Assembly: GCF_031951985.1 (NCBI RefSeq)
Contig: NZ_JAVLVU010000001.1
Coordinates: forward strand, 3,286,001 to 3,350,000
Length of the DNA: 64,000 nt
DNA from: Mucilaginibacter terrae
GTDB lineage: Bacteria > Bacteroidota > Bacteroidia > Sphingobacteriales > Sphingobacteriaceae
Direction: 5' to 3'
Part shown: piece after piece, positions 43,134 to 52,266 of the stretch
Position numbering within the stretch: the stretch's first letter is position 1
How the letters are laid out: each line of letters opens with the position of its first letter
Made by a program: the position numbers and the translations under genes
Notes under the pieces: model-generated
What the model was told of the DNA's origin: nothing
The model's input: only the letters and a program-made list of their open reading frames with translations
Databases searched by the model: none

Positions 43134-45062
43134 ATGGCTTTATTTGCTAAACGACTTATCACATTTATTGCCATCATTTTTTGTCCGCTCCTTTTAAGAG
43201 CGCAGCAGGACAGGATTGAATTATTGCAGCAAAAGCTCGAAAAACTATCGGTAAGTGTTCCCGGCTTAAACGATGCCGTTCAGCTTTCCATCAGTGGCGC
43301 ATCCGTTCAGGACTTTCTTTATGCATTGAGTAAATCCAACGGGTTGAGCATCAGTGTTGACCCTAAACTGAATTTCAAGGTTAATAATAGCTTTAACAAT
43401 GTAACGGCTCTTAACATACTGGTATTTTTAGCCAAACAATACAATCTGGATATTACTCCGGTTGGCTCCATTTTGCAGGTTACAGCCTATCAGGACCCGG
43501 CTGCTTCAAAAGCCCCCTCGCTGAAACCCATTAACGCGCGATATAATCAGCTGAGCAACACGTTGAGCCTGGAATTAAGTAATGATTCCCTGACGTCAGT
43601 AGCCAAGAAAATCACTCAGGTTTCCGGAAAAAATGTGGTGGTACCCATGGCACTTCAAAGCAAACGGGTGACCGCTTTTATCAATAATGCGCCGTTCGAC
43701 GACGCCCTGGAAAAACTGGCTTTCACCAACGAACTTAAGTTACAGAAGACCAGCGATAATTTTTACCTCTTTCAAGGATTAGAAGAAGGCGAGCAGCTTT
43801 ACATTAACGGCGACCGTAATACGGCGGTCCGCCGTACGTTTAAACCTGCCAATACCACTGTGGGGCATACCGGCTTAAATGTGCGTACAGTTGCGGGTGG
43901 GCAAAAGTTGATTTCGGCTGATGCGTCGAATGCGTCGATACTTGATATGGTAAAATCGGCCTCGCTCGAAACCGGGAAAAACTATTTTCTGTATTCTGAT
44001 TTGAAAGGAACAGTCAGCATGCATATTACTGATTTAACCTACGAAACGTTCCTGAGCGCTTTATTCAAAGGAACGGAATATACCTTTAACCAGGATAACG
44101 GTATTTACCTCGTTGGCGAACGAAAGTTGGAAGGCTTGCGGGTGAATAAAGTGATTCAATTGCAAAACCGGGCTATCGACACGGTGCTGGCCATGATACC
44201 TACCGAATGGAAACGCGGTGTAGAAATCAAAGAATTCAGGGAACAAAATACTTTATTGTTATCGGGTTCTAAACCTCAGATTGCCGAAATTGAGTCACTT
44301 GTTAAACAAATTGACTTATTGGTACCAATGGTACTAATAGAAGTCACTTTGCTCGATATACGTAAAACAAGAACCACTTCTACCGGCTTAAAAGCAGGTA
44401 TATCAGATAGTGTAAAAACCGGGGGAACGGTATTGCCGGGCATTGATTACACGTTCGGCTCCAGGTCTATTAACGATTTCCTTAATAAAATAGGCAAAAT
44501 CACCTCCACCAACCTTGGCCGTGTTACCCCTAATTTTTATGCAACACTTTCTGCGCTCGAAACTAGCGATAATGTTGAAGTTCGGTCTGTGCCAAAACTG
44601 TCTACACTAAACGGGCATCCTGCGGTATTTAGTATTGGCCAGAAACGTTACTACGAAATTAAAAGCCAAAACGTAATTCCGTCACTATCCAATCCAACCA
44701 GTATTTTCACCAATCAGTATAAAGAGGTTGAAGCAAACCTTGCCATTGGTGTAACCCCTATTGTATCGGGCGATGAACAGGTGACCTTAAAAATCAAGGT
44801 TGACATATCCGACTTCATTGGCAATCCACCCAATAACGCCCCTCCGCCAACATCCAACAGTAAATTTGAATCAATTTTGCGGGTCCATACCGATGACATG
44901 ATTGTATTGGGTGGCATAGAACGCAATGAAAGCAGCGAGAACGGTTCGGGTATACCCTTACTTTCACGCATCCCGGTACTGAAATGGCTCTTTAGCAGCC
45001 GCAGTAAAACCAAAAGCAAAGTAGTTACCGTGGTGTTTATCAAACCCACTATTATTCGTTAA
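43134..45062 (+). CDS. gspD: type II secretion secretin (GspD)
   Basis: The outer-membrane channel, about 642 residues. After a signal peptide (CPLLLRAQQ) come an STN/N0-like domain (about 45-118, ASVQDFLYALSKSNGL), N-domains with the repeated motif FINNAPFDDALEKLA and then IHTDLTYETFLSALF-like segments, and the C-terminal secretin domain with VRSVPKLSTLNGHPAVF and IVLGGIERNES followed by GIPLLSRIPVLKWLFSS, the family's hallmark end. The ATG at 43134 is preferred to a TTG at 43119 because it begins the signal peptide cleanly. It follows gspE by 11 nt. Confidence 0.95.
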   Translation: MALFAKRLITFIAIIFCPLLLRAQQDRIELLQQKLEKLSVSVPGLNDAVQLSISGASVQDFLYALSKSNGLSISVDPKLNFKVNNSFNNVTALNILVFLAKQYNLDITPVGSILQVTAYQDPAASKAPSLKPINARYNQLSNTLSLELSNDSLTSVAKKITQVSGKNVVVPMALQSKRVTAFINNAPFDDALEKLAFTNELKLQKTSDNFYLFQGLEEGEQLYINGDRNTAVRRTFKPANTTVGHTGLNVRTVAGGQKLISADASNASILDMVKSASLETGKNYFLYSDLKGTVSMHITDLTYETFLSALFKGTEYTFNQDNGIYLVGERKLEGLRVNKVIQLQNRAIDTVLAMIPTEWKRGVEIKEFREQNTLLLSGSKPQIAEIESLVKQIDLLVPMVLIEVTLLDIRKTRTTSTGLKAGISDSVKTGGTVLPGIDYTFGSRSINDFLNKIGKITSTNLGRVTPNFYATLSALETSDNVEVRSVPKLSTLNGHPAVFSIGQKRYYEIKSQNVIPSLSNPTSIFTNQYKEVEANLAIGVTPIVSGDEQVTLKIKVDISDFIGNPPNNAPPPTSNSKFESILRVHTDDMIVLGGIERNESSENGSGIPLLSRIPVLKWLFSSRSKTKSKVVTVVFIKPTIIR

Positions 45063-45071
45063 GCTATCGCT

Positions 45072-46283
45072 ATGTTGAAGTCATATTTCCGGATAAACGA
45101 AATTCACGGGATGAATGTCTTTACTGACAATGAGGGGCAAACCGTGTTCAATGCACTCTCGATAAAAGTTAAAGGAAGCGAACTTGAAATCACCCGGAAG
45201 ATAAAAGATAAAACTTCAGTCGGTCAGCTTAATGAAGGGTTATCGGCAAAAATTCCCGTTGCCCTCAATATATCGGGGAAAGGTGTTTTAACTAAGATAT
45301 TATACGGCACTGAAGAAATCACAACATCCTCCTTTAGTAAGGTTATCCCGAATGCCAATTGGGAGGAGTTTTATGTACAACAGGTGACCGAGGGCGAGCA
45401 AAACTTTGTATCCATCATTCGTAAAAGCGATGCCGAGCGGTGGCTGAAAGAGTTCGATGCCGCCGGATTGGAGATACTCAGCCTTTCACTTGGACCTTTT
45501 GTAGTAAAACATACCTTTTCCCAACTCAATGTTTATGAGAGCGCTCTGCAATTTGACGGGCACCGCGTTGAACGTGATGCACAGGGGAATTTGCTAAACT
45601 ATAAATACGACAAAGCCTACACTGCCGATTTTCCCATTAAAATTGAAAATGAAAAACTGGATGAGCAGTTGCTATTGCCATACGCAGCGGCATTTCAATT
45701 AATGTTGGCGGGCAACCTGGATATGATTGAGGCGGACATACCGTCAGTATCATTACGATTAAAAGCCGCCCTGAATGACCGGAAAATTATAGTGTTCAGT
45801 GTACTCACACTTGGAGTGCTATTTGTATTATTATTGATCAACTCTTTCCTTTTTACCAATTATACCACACAAAACGAGGAACTCGCTTTAAAAAACATGC
45901 AAACCGAGCATTCCTCCAAAGACCTTGATTCTCTGTCGCGCCAGATTAAAAAAAGCGAGGCTTTGCTGGATAGTCTCGGCTGGGAAGACAACATCAACCA
46001 AAGTGTGCTGGTAGACAGGATAGCCCAGCTTTTACCCCCAGATATTCAGTGGACAGACCTTGCCGTTAGTCCAGTTGACCGCTCCCGCGAAGGGCATGAG
46101 CAAAAAATCAGATTTTTGCAGCGAAAAATAAGTGTTACCGGAACGACTCAAAAAATTGTACTGGTTAATGAATGGCTCGAACGGATTAAAAGCCAGTCAT
46201 GGGTAAAGGACGCCCAATTGAAGCATTATACTTACAACAACCAAGAAAATACCGGTGTGTTTCACATTCTAATTGCTTATTAA
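45072..46283 (+). CDS. type II secretion inner-membrane protein (GspL/PilMN-like)
   Basis: The 403-residue protein has a cytoplasmic actin-like N-terminal part (about 1-235, with FYVQQVTEGEQNFVSII), one TM helix at about 238-260 (VFSVLTLGVLFVLLLINSFL), a coiled coil (about 265-300) and a C-terminal ferredoxin-like domain (about 310-403, INQSVLVDRIAQLLPPDIQW). This is the bitopic GspL or fused PilM-PilN plan that links the ATPase to the periplasmic parts. Sequence conservation is low, and the call rests on topology and its place between the secretin and the GspM-like gene. Confidence 0.75.
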   Translation: MLKSYFRINEIHGMNVFTDNEGQTVFNALSIKVKGSELEITRKIKDKTSVGQLNEGLSAKIPVALNISGKGVLTKILYGTEEITTSSFSKVIPNANWEEFYVQQVTEGEQNFVSIIRKSDAERWLKEFDAAGLEILSLSLGPFVVKHTFSQLNVYESALQFDGHRVERDAQGNLLNYKYDKAYTADFPIKIENEKLDEQLLLPYAAAFQLMLAGNLDMIEADIPSVSLRLKAALNDRKIIVFSVLTLGVLFVLLLINSFLFTNYTTQNEELALKNMQTEHSSKDLDSLSRQIKKSEALLDSLGWEDNINQSVLVDRIAQLLPPDIQWTDLAVSPVDRSREGHEQKIRFLQRKISVTGTTQKIVLVNEWLERIKSQSWVKDAQLKHYTYNNQENTGVFHILIAY

Positions 46284-46284
46284 T

Positions 46285-46815
46285 ATGAATAATGCACCGA
46301 CAATTAAACGTTCTCATCTCTTGGCAGCAGTCACAGGCATCCTTACCGTGTTGAGTGTATGGGCTGCATTCTCAAAAACCTATTCCGCCTGGAAACTTAA
46401 CCGGGAGCTTAGCGGCAAGCGGGCTAACAGCAACAATATGAGTTACAACCCGGCATACATGGAACGTAAATTCAAAAATATTGAAGCCATCACTGCCCTG
46501 TACACTGCCGACAGTACTACTTACCGCAACCATGTGTTATCGACGGTAGCCAGGTTGGCCGACGCTGAAAATATTCGAGTTATAGAAATGCCGGGTACTG
46601 AGAACCAGCCCAATCATCGTACTGGTATATACGAGGTGCAGAAGCTGGGGTTTGAAGGGGACTTTTTTAACTTTACGCGTTTTTATAACCGTATACAAGC
46701 GGCATCAGGCATCGGGCGTGTACGGGGTGCGCAATATTCCCTGATTAGCCAACCTACGAGCACAGGCACACGAAAATCGCTTCGTTTCTATTTATACCTC
46801 GAACGAAAAATCTGA
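46285..46815 (+). CDS. type II secretion inner-membrane protein (GspM/PilO-like)
   Basis: 176 residues with a short cytoplasmic tail, one TM helix (about 10-27), a helical stalk and a small alpha/beta periplasmic domain (about 95-175, VQKLGFEGDFFNFTRFYNRIQ). This is the GspM/PilO layout, the dimer partner of GspL. The ATG at 46285 follows the upstream stop by one base. It is the last gene of the rightward operon and stops only 5 nt before the convergent stop of gspF. Confidence 0.75.
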   Translation: MNNAPTIKRSHLLAAVTGILTVLSVWAAFSKTYSAWKLNRELSGKRANSNNMSYNPAYMERKFKNIEAITALYTADSTTYRNHVLSTVARLADAENIRVIEMPGTENQPNHRTGIYEVQKLGFEGDFFNFTRFYNRIQAASGIGRVRGAQYSLISQPTSTGTRKSLRFYLYLERKI

Positions 46816-46820
46816 TTTCC

Positions 46821-47972
46821 TTATTGGAAGCTGTTACTCATCTGGAATAATGGCAGGTACATCGACACCAGGATAACGCCTACTACAAGTCCCAAAAAGA
46901 TAATAATGAGTGGTTCCATCATGCTGCTTAATGTACCGGTACGATACTCTACTTCGTCGATATACTGTTCAGATATACGCCCGAAAAAGTAATCCAGTTG
47001 ATTGGTTTCCTCTCCTACTTTCACTAATTGAATCATTTTGGCGGGATAAATATCAAATTGTTCCAGGCTCTGATAAAAGGTTTTGCCCTTCATAATATCC
47101 CGTTCAATAGATTTCAATGAATGTTCTACTGGGTAAAAACCTATCATTTCCCGGGTCAAAATAATTGCGCGTAATAAGGGCAGCTTGGAACTGATTAACA
47201 AGCGCATGGCATTGCAAAAGCGGGCGAGATATATTTTCTTCACCAATTCACCCGCTACAGGTACACGTAGCAGTAGTAAGGTGGAGAACTTACGGTAACG
47301 CTCTGTTTTACGCTGGGTATACAACGCTATACCGATGGCAATTACTACAACTAAGAATTTTGAAAAGTTGTGCTCGAAGCTTTGAGAGATGTCGATAATT
47401 TTTTGGGTAATCCAGGGTAATTCGCCACCAAAGCGTTGAAAAACTTCGCCAAACATCGGTACGATAAATTTCAGCATAAAAAGCACAGCCCCCAATGAAG
47501 AAGCCATAACAATGGTTGGGTAAGTCAGCGAAGAGACTATCTTACGCCGCTGTTTTATTTTGTTTTTATAAAACGTTGCCAAATCCTGCAAAACCTCGGT
47601 TAGCTTTCCGGTTTCCTCGCCAATTTGCAAACTGTACACTTCGTATAAGGAAAACTTCCCGCTTTGGCGCAACGCATTTGAAAATGTGGTTCCGCTAAGT
47701 ACGGCCTTTTGTATGCTCTCAAACATTATCTTATCTTTCGGCTTCTTCTGGTCGGCCAATATGAGTTCAAAACTACTTTTCAAATTTATACCGGCCTGCA
47801 ACAATGAACCTAATTCCAGGTACAGGTATTCTTTCTTTTTATCACTCAGTTCCTTACTGCCAAAGCTAATATCGCGATTCAAAAGCTCCAGCACACGGTT
47901 CCCGTCCTGCCCGGGCTTTTGTGCGGAAGCCTTTTTCTTTGTTTTGTAATTGCTGATGTCGATGCTTGGCAT
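46821..47972 (-). CDS. gspF: type II secretion inner-membrane platform protein (GspF)
   Basis: 383 residues with two homologous halves (ELGSLLQAGINLKSSFELI and then CNAMRLLISSKLPLLRAI), each a T2SSF helical bundle followed by TM helices (about 155-175, 205-225 and 360-380). GspF couples the ATPase to pseudopilus assembly in the inner membrane. Signature residues include LQIGEETGKLTEVL and VGEETNQLDYFF. It is the last gene of the leftward T2SS operon and faces the GspM-like gene. Confidence 0.93.
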   Translation of the reverse strand: MPSIDISNYKTKKKASAQKPGQDGNRVLELLNRDISFGSKELSDKKKEYLYLELGSLLQAGINLKSSFELILADQKKPKDKIMFESIQKAVLSGTTFSNALRQSGKFSLYEVYSLQIGEETGKLTEVLQDLATFYKNKIKQRRKIVSSLTYPTIVMASSLGAVLFMLKFIVPMFGEVFQRFGGELPWITQKIIDISQSFEHNFSKFLVVVIAIGIALYTQRKTERYRKFSTLLLLRVPVAGELVKKIYLARFCNAMRLLISSKLPLLRAIILTREMIGFYPVEHSLKSIERDIMKGKTFYQSLEQFDIYPAKMIQLVKVGEETNQLDYFFGRISEQYIDEVEYRTGTLSSMMEPLIIIFLGLVVGVILVSMYLPLFQMSNSFQ

Positions 47973-47983
47973 ACTCGGGTAAC

Positions 47984-48457
47984 TTAACGAAATAATTGGG
48001 TAGAACTGAATACTTTCTTATAATGATACGGCAGTTCGTTTTTTTGATAGCGGATTTCAAAATGCATTTCGTCAATCACTGCGGTATCTTTTGTTACCTG
48101 TAATACATTGCCCTCCAACAAATATACAGGCTTATTTCCTTCCAATTTAAAAGTATCGGTTATCAGGCTTTTTCGAATAATTTTATCCGCAGCAAAAGCA
48201 TAGCTTATTTGCTGGCTATCTACAGTAAAGTGCATACTGTCGTTATATAAAAAGGCAGCATCACTCCTTGTGAAATCCCGGCGCAGAAGCTGGTCTAATC
48301 GCATAATTACAGCAAGCTCAGTTTGGTGGGTATGGTAATTACGGTACACATTTCCCATGAGTACCAACGCGGTATAAGCAACGGCCACTACAATAGCCGA
48401 AATAAGCATAGCGACCGTTAACTCCATGATGGTAAATGCATTTAACTTTCCCTTCAT
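47984..48457 (-). CDS. type II secretion minor pseudopilin (GspJ-like)
   Basis: 157 residues with a prepilin leader (MKGKLNA) and the hydrophobic helix FTIMELTVAMLISAIVVAVA, Glu at +5. A short beta-rich globular domain follows. Position next to another pseudopilin and gspF, and the LDQLLRRDFTRSDAAFL stretch, resemble GspJ. Its start overlaps the stop of the upstream pseudopilin by 4 nt. Confidence 0.8.
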   Translation of the reverse strand: MKGKLNAFTIMELTVAMLISAIVVAVAYTALVLMGNVYRNYHTHQTELAVIMRLDQLLRRDFTRSDAAFLYNDSMHFTVDSQQISYAFAADKIIRKSLITDTFKLEGNKPVYLLEGNVLQVTKDTAVIDEMHFEIRYQKNELPYHYKKVFSSTQLFR

Positions 48458-48816
48458 TTGCTTTGCTTATTTATCACCAGTTGCCTGCTTTCTGTTATAC
48501 GATTCCCGTTTTCATCGCTTACCACTACCTGAACTTCTAAAAGCTTTTCATTGTGCCTGTAAGGACTGGCTTCATATCGCGCATGCCAGCTACCAAAGGA
48601 CTGCTCGTTTGTTACTTCAGGCTGTAGTTGAGCTGACATAAACACCTTTTTCACAATCATTCTTGCCCTGATTTGCCTGGCAGGGATTGATTGCCGCATT
48701 ACATTCGAATAAATAGTAAGCCCCAATCCCAAAACAATCATAATAATTACCATAGCCACAATAACCTCCACTACCGTAGACCCGTCAAATTTATGTTTCC
48801 ATTTTAATTGAGCCAT
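48454..48816 (-). CDS. type II secretion minor pseudopilin (GspI-like)
   Basis: 120 residues beginning MAQLKWKHKFDG, with cleavage expected after Gly and a mature start STVVEVIVAMVIIMIVLGLG carrying Glu at +5. The small globular part fits GspI. The ATG at 48816 is chosen because it gives the right leader length and leaves only a 13-nt overlap with the upstream gene. A start at 48858 would add 14 residues unlike a prepilin leader. Confidence 0.8.
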   Translation of the reverse strand: MAQLKWKHKFDGSTVVEVIVAMVIIMIVLGLGLTIYSNVMRQSIPARQIRARMIVKKVFMSAQLQPEVTNEQSFGSWHARYEASPYRHNEKLLEVQVVVSDENGNRITESRQLVINKQSK

Positions 48817-50048
48817 TGTAATACAAATTGATTGGTCGGTACAGACGGAAAAATACAACTACTCAAATAATATTTTGACAACGCGGGCCTGTTGATCCTG
48901 ATATTAATCAGATAGTTTTCGTACCGGGTGTAGCCGGTTTGGTATAAAAACCGTTTTGTATACACACTTCCTTTAATCTCCGTTCCGTCCTGGTAATTGA
49001 TCAGGCCGTTACAGTAGATTTGCCCCTTCACCTCACTTTGCTTGTCCATCATTATAACGGGCAGCAGTTCCGTCTTGGCTTTTTCGTATACTAATAAAAC
49101 ACCGTTGATTTGAGTATGATGCCCGATGGCAAGTTTCCTTTGTCCTTTTGGTGTAGCATCAAACCCTGCCACCGCTAATACCGATGGATAATTGAACCGG
49201 CAATTCGCTCCTACTGAGATGGAATCGGATGCAAATAACTGGCAGTTACCTTTGAAGCCACTACTTACCTTAATAGCCTTGGCAAAAATCAGTATGTTAT
49301 CGAATTTCGCTGTGCTATCTATGACCAGCAAGGTGTCGGAATGAATTATAATATTGCCCCACAGCGCAGTTGAAAGGGTTATAACCTGTTTACCTGCGTT
49401 CACGTGCAGTGTCTCCTTTAAAAACGACCGGGTTAGCATTTCGTTAATACTTCCTATGCTGTCATTTTTATTGGTGGGCTTAAGCCCAGCTTCTATCCTT
49501 TTCAAGAATAGAGTATTAAGTTCGGGAAGTTCCCGTCCGCTTACCTTTTTTTCTCCTATCACCAAACGGCTATCGCCCTGGTAAGCCTGGCTATTCACAT
49601 AGGCTTGTTTAATACCGGCTTTTGGCAAATATGCTGTTCCCCTGATTTCGGTTTTACCGCTTACCGATATATTCCGGTCTTCATCAATGATATAAAGCGC
49701 CGATTGTTTGGCTGAATCTGGAAGTGAAGCAATCGAAAAAGCTTTCCTAATGGTGTCACTTTGTATGAACGCCCTTGCAATACCGATATCAAACAGGCCC
49801 CATTCGCGTCGTTCCACTAAAACGGTATCGTTCACTGTATTGAATAGGCTGAATTTTTGCGATGGCGTTATTGCCCCAACCGTTATCATATTAATGGCCG
49901 AACTCAGGTTATCTTCCAGTTGATGGTAGCGTACGGTTTTCTGATATTGTAAGCGATAAAAATATGCCGCCGTGATAAGCGATGAACAAATAACCGCAAT
50001 TACCAATGCGATTACAATAACCATATGCAAGGCTGAAGCACGTAACAT
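48804..50048 (-). CDS. large membrane-anchored protein, probable GspK-like pseudopilin
   Basis: 414 residues from the ATG at 50048, which begins 5 nt after the upstream stop. MLRASALHMVIVIALVIAVI gives a single N-terminal hydrophobic helix like a prepilin but without Glu at +5, the peculiarity of GspK. The large remaining part is beta-rich with repeated short strands (LWGNIIIHSDTLLVIDSTAKF, GHHTQINGVLL, SEVKGQIYCNG) resembling bactofilin or polymer-forming cytoskeletal beta-helices and not the alpha-helical GspK fold. It may therefore be a Bacteroidota-specific replacement for GspK at the pseudopilus tip, or a separate envelope component. A start at 50114 would overlap the MORN gene by 61 nt. 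Confidence 0.6.
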   Translation of the reverse strand: MLRASALHMVIVIALVIAVICSSLITAAYFYRLQYQKTVRYHQLEDNLSSAINMITVGAITPSQKFSLFNTVNDTVLVERREWGLFDIGIARAFIQSDTIRKAFSIASLPDSAKQSALYIIDEDRNISVSGKTEIRGTAYLPKAGIKQAYVNSQAYQGDSRLVIGEKKVSGRELPELNTLFLKRIEAGLKPTNKNDSIGSINEMLTRSFLKETLHVNAGKQVITLSTALWGNIIIHSDTLLVIDSTAKFDNILIFAKAIKVSSGFKGNCQLFASDSISVGANCRFNYPSVLAVAGFDATPKGQRKLAIGHHTQINGVLLVYEKAKTELLPVIMMDKQSEVKGQIYCNGLINYQDGTEIKGSVYTKRFLYQTGYTRYENYLINIRINRPALSKYYLSSCIFPSVPTNQFVLQWLN

Positions 50049-50053
50049 ATAGT

Positions 50054-50653
50054 TTAGCGGGTTGCCTGAACGTTTTTTTTCTTTTTGAACCTGAAATGTT
50101 TTACCCGTTGCCAAAGCGAGGTCTTTGATGTGTCAGCAATAACTAGTTTTCCGGCTTTATATTTTACGGTTTGAACCGAATCGGTCCCTTTATAATTGCT
50201 GATTTTACCATTCAAGACGTTGTTTTTATAGGTTCCACTTTTTAACAGCTGTCCGTTATTATTGAACAATTCAAAATAGCCTGCTTTCTGGCCTTCCTTC
50301 CAAGTTGTATGTTCTTTCAGTCCGCCTTGCTCATTCCAACTTTGCCACACGCCGTGTTTCAAACCTTTTTTGAACTTCCCCTGTTCGTGCAGGTTCTTAT
50401 TGGGGTAAAATTCCTGGTATTGCCCATTTAACAGTTTACCGCTAAAACTACCCTGGGTTTGATGTATTGTATTACTGCCGTACCAATAGTATAAACGGTC
50501 GCGGTAATTAGCATCAGCTTTATCAGTAGTAGTGTGGGCTATAATGGTTTTGTCAGGTTCTGTTATCCTGATTTTATCAGGGTCGTAATCCATTTGTTTT
50601 TGAGCAGTGGCTACAAACGGAATCCATAATAATAAAATCAATAATCTTTTCAT
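50054..50653 (-). CDS. secreted MORN-repeat protein of the T2SS operon
   Basis: 199 residues with a signal peptide (LLILLLWIPFVATAQ) and at least four MORN-type repeats (GSFSGKLLNGQYQEFYPN, GKFKKGLKHGVWQSWNEQG, TWKEGQKAGYFELFNNNG, TYKNNVLNGKI). The end is strongly basic (KHFRFKKKKNVQATR). MORN repeats form beta-hairpin rods that bind lipids or proteins. Such a gene is not part of the standard T2SS set. It overlaps the GspC-like gene by 4 nt, which argues for a role in this apparatus. Confidence 0.75.
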   Translation of the reverse strand: MKRLLILLLWIPFVATAQKQMDYDPDKIRITEPDKTIIAHTTTDKADANYRDRLYYWYGSNTIHQTQGSFSGKLLNGQYQEFYPNKNLHEQGKFKKGLKHGVWQSWNEQGGLKEHTTWKEGQKAGYFELFNNNGQLLKSGTYKNNVLNGKISNYKGTDSVQTVKYKAGKLVIADTSKTSLWQRVKHFRFKKKKNVQATR

Positions 50654-51195
50654 GAGCCCGAACTTACCTGAATGTATTTGGTGTGGTTTTGATAGGAAAC
50701 TTTAATTGAATCCTTGTAGTTTTTTAACAGTTTTACCGCCCCGGCTGTCTCGCCTTCGCTCAGCATTTGTGGTTTGCCGTTAATGGTTACCAATGCCAAC
50801 AGCTTTTTTGTGCGTGGGTTGCGGATATAACCGGTAAACTGTATAAAACTCCAGTTAATTGCTGCCGGCCCGGTTATTACACTCCGGTTAAAACCTTGTG
50901 CTGTTTGCACCGGCTTTATAAGTTTACTTACCGAAATAACCGATGTATCTGTTGCCGATGCCTTATGTTCTGCTGTTGCAAACGGGTTGCGATAGTTTAA
51001 TTTCAATGTAGCCGTATCCTTTACTATTGCCCTGTCATTCATCACTTCCTTTTTTACAGGGGCGCTGGTTTGCGGGATAACCATATCGTCGTCTCCCTGC
51101 AAGGCGTCGTAAACCCGGTAAAATATGGTCCCCCATATAATAACCAGGAGCGCTCCCAGGAAATAAACCGTTGCTTTATTCTTACCTGCCGCCAT
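50650..51195 (-). CDS. type II secretion inner-membrane protein (GspC/PilP-like)
   Basis: 181 residues with one N-terminal TM helix (about 8-27, TVYFLGALLVIIWGTIFYRV), a linker containing NYRNPF, and a homology-region-like domain (WSFIQFTGYIRNPRTKKLLA, then INGKPQMLSEGET). This is the plan of GspC or PilP, which links inner-membrane parts to the secretin. NPF before the HR domain is common in the family. The ATG at 51195 follows the upstream stop by one base. Confidence 0.7.
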   Translation of the reverse strand: MAAGKNKATVYFLGALLVIIWGTIFYRVYDALQGDDDMVIPQTSAPVKKEVMNDRAIVKDTATLKLNYRNPFATAEHKASATDTSVISVSKLIKPVQTAQGFNRSVITGPAAINWSFIQFTGYIRNPRTKKLLALVTINGKPQMLSEGETAGAVKLLKNYKDSIKVSYQNHTKYIQVSSGS

Positions 51196-51196
51196 A

Positions 51197-52147
51197 TTAC
51201 TGAATATCAAAACTTCTCAATTCACTTGCGGCACTTTCATTACCGGCAGCATCTATTGCAGTTACTCTCCAGTATATCCTATCGCCCGTTACTCCTGAGG
51301 TAAAGGAGTAACTTGTAGCCGTTAACAGCATCGGAAAGCTGTTATTATACGGCGTAGTTTGGTCACTTTTTAAAACCGTTAGCTTGTACCTTACTGCGGT
51401 TGATGCCACATTCCATTGCAGGCTGACCGGTGAAGTGACTATGGCACTATTGGCAGGGTTTGCCAATGTTACAACAGGCGGTGAAGTGCGGTCAATAGTA
51501 ATGCTATTGATGCCCGACCATTGTGCTTGTGCGGTGTCGTTTTCGGCACGTACACGCCATTGAAAACTACGGTCTTTAGGAACGGTGAAACCTGCTTGTA
51601 ATGCCGGGGTAACCTGTTCATACATCACTGTTGCACCCGCAAAGTTATCCGAGTCTACCTGTAAACGGTATTTGGTGGCACCGTAAAGGCTATTCCAATT
51701 AAAGCTGATATTAGCTTGATTGGATAGCTGATTATTAGCCGGTGATACCAACGTTGTAGTTTGCTGTTTAAGTGACGAGAATACTACCTGAAACTTTAGC
51801 GGCTGGCTGTACGCTGTTTGATAGCCGTTGTTCTCTGCTCTAACCCGCCATTCGTAATCACCGGGAACTAAATTGAGGCTGAACTTATTGCCACTAACTA
51901 AAGTGTCGGCAACCAATTGGGTGGGCTGTTCAAAGCCTGGTGAAACAATTTGCAACCGGTAATTCCGGGCATCTTCGGTTTCGTCCCACCAAAAATTGAC
52001 GGTATAGCTTTTGCTTTGAAAATTGTTTGCCGGGGCATTTAGTTTAACCTGCTTGTCGCTGATATCGGGTTCGATGAATTCTTTACAGCTTGTTAGGGCG
52101 ACAATTATCAGCAACATTAAAGCCCATGTATGAGTGACAGGTTTCAT
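51197..52147 (-). CDS. FnIII-repeat lipoprotein of the T2SS operon
   Basis: 316 residues: lipoprotein signal with lipobox (VALTSC), then three fibronectin type III-like beta-sandwiches (about 33-125, 128-222 and 225-316), each with the phrase FxWxV/YRLQVD and WRVRAEN or WRVTAID. It is the first gene of the leftward T2SS operon. An outer-membrane lipoprotein there could serve as a secretin pilotin substitute or as a cell-surface substrate receptor. Neither role can be shown from sequence. Confidence 0.75.
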   Translation of the reverse strand: MKPVTHTWALMLLIIVALTSCKEFIEPDISDKQVKLNAPANNFQSKSYTVNFWWDETEDARNYRLQIVSPGFEQPTQLVADTLVSGNKFSLNLVPGDYEWRVRAENNGYQTAYSQPLKFQVVFSSLKQQTTTLVSPANNQLSNQANISFNWNSLYGATKYRLQVDSDNFAGATVMYEQVTPALQAGFTVPKDRSFQWRVRAENDTAQAQWSGINSITIDRTSPPVVTLANPANSAIVTSPVSLQWNVASTAVRYKLTVLKSDQTTPYNNSFPMLLTATSYSFTSGVTGDRIYWRVTAIDAAGNESAASELRSFDIQ

Positions 52148-52266
52148 TAGGTACTAAGTTATTAAATTGGAGGGAGACGGCAAAAGGATGACCTTTTATA
52201 ATTTGAGATTCTTAGATCATGTGGAGCATATTCATCGCTAAGGAAATCGAACTACTTTAGAAACGG

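Noticed and set aside
40741..46815. Interpretation of the secretion cluster as type IV pili
   Set aside because: No PilT retraction ATPase, and GspC- and GspK-like genes plus three minor pseudopilins favour a T2SS. A hybrid apparatus cannot be fully excluded.
48817..48858. Longer start for the GspI-like pseudopilin
   Set aside because: It would put 14 unrelated residues before the prepilin leader and increase the overlap with the upstream gene.
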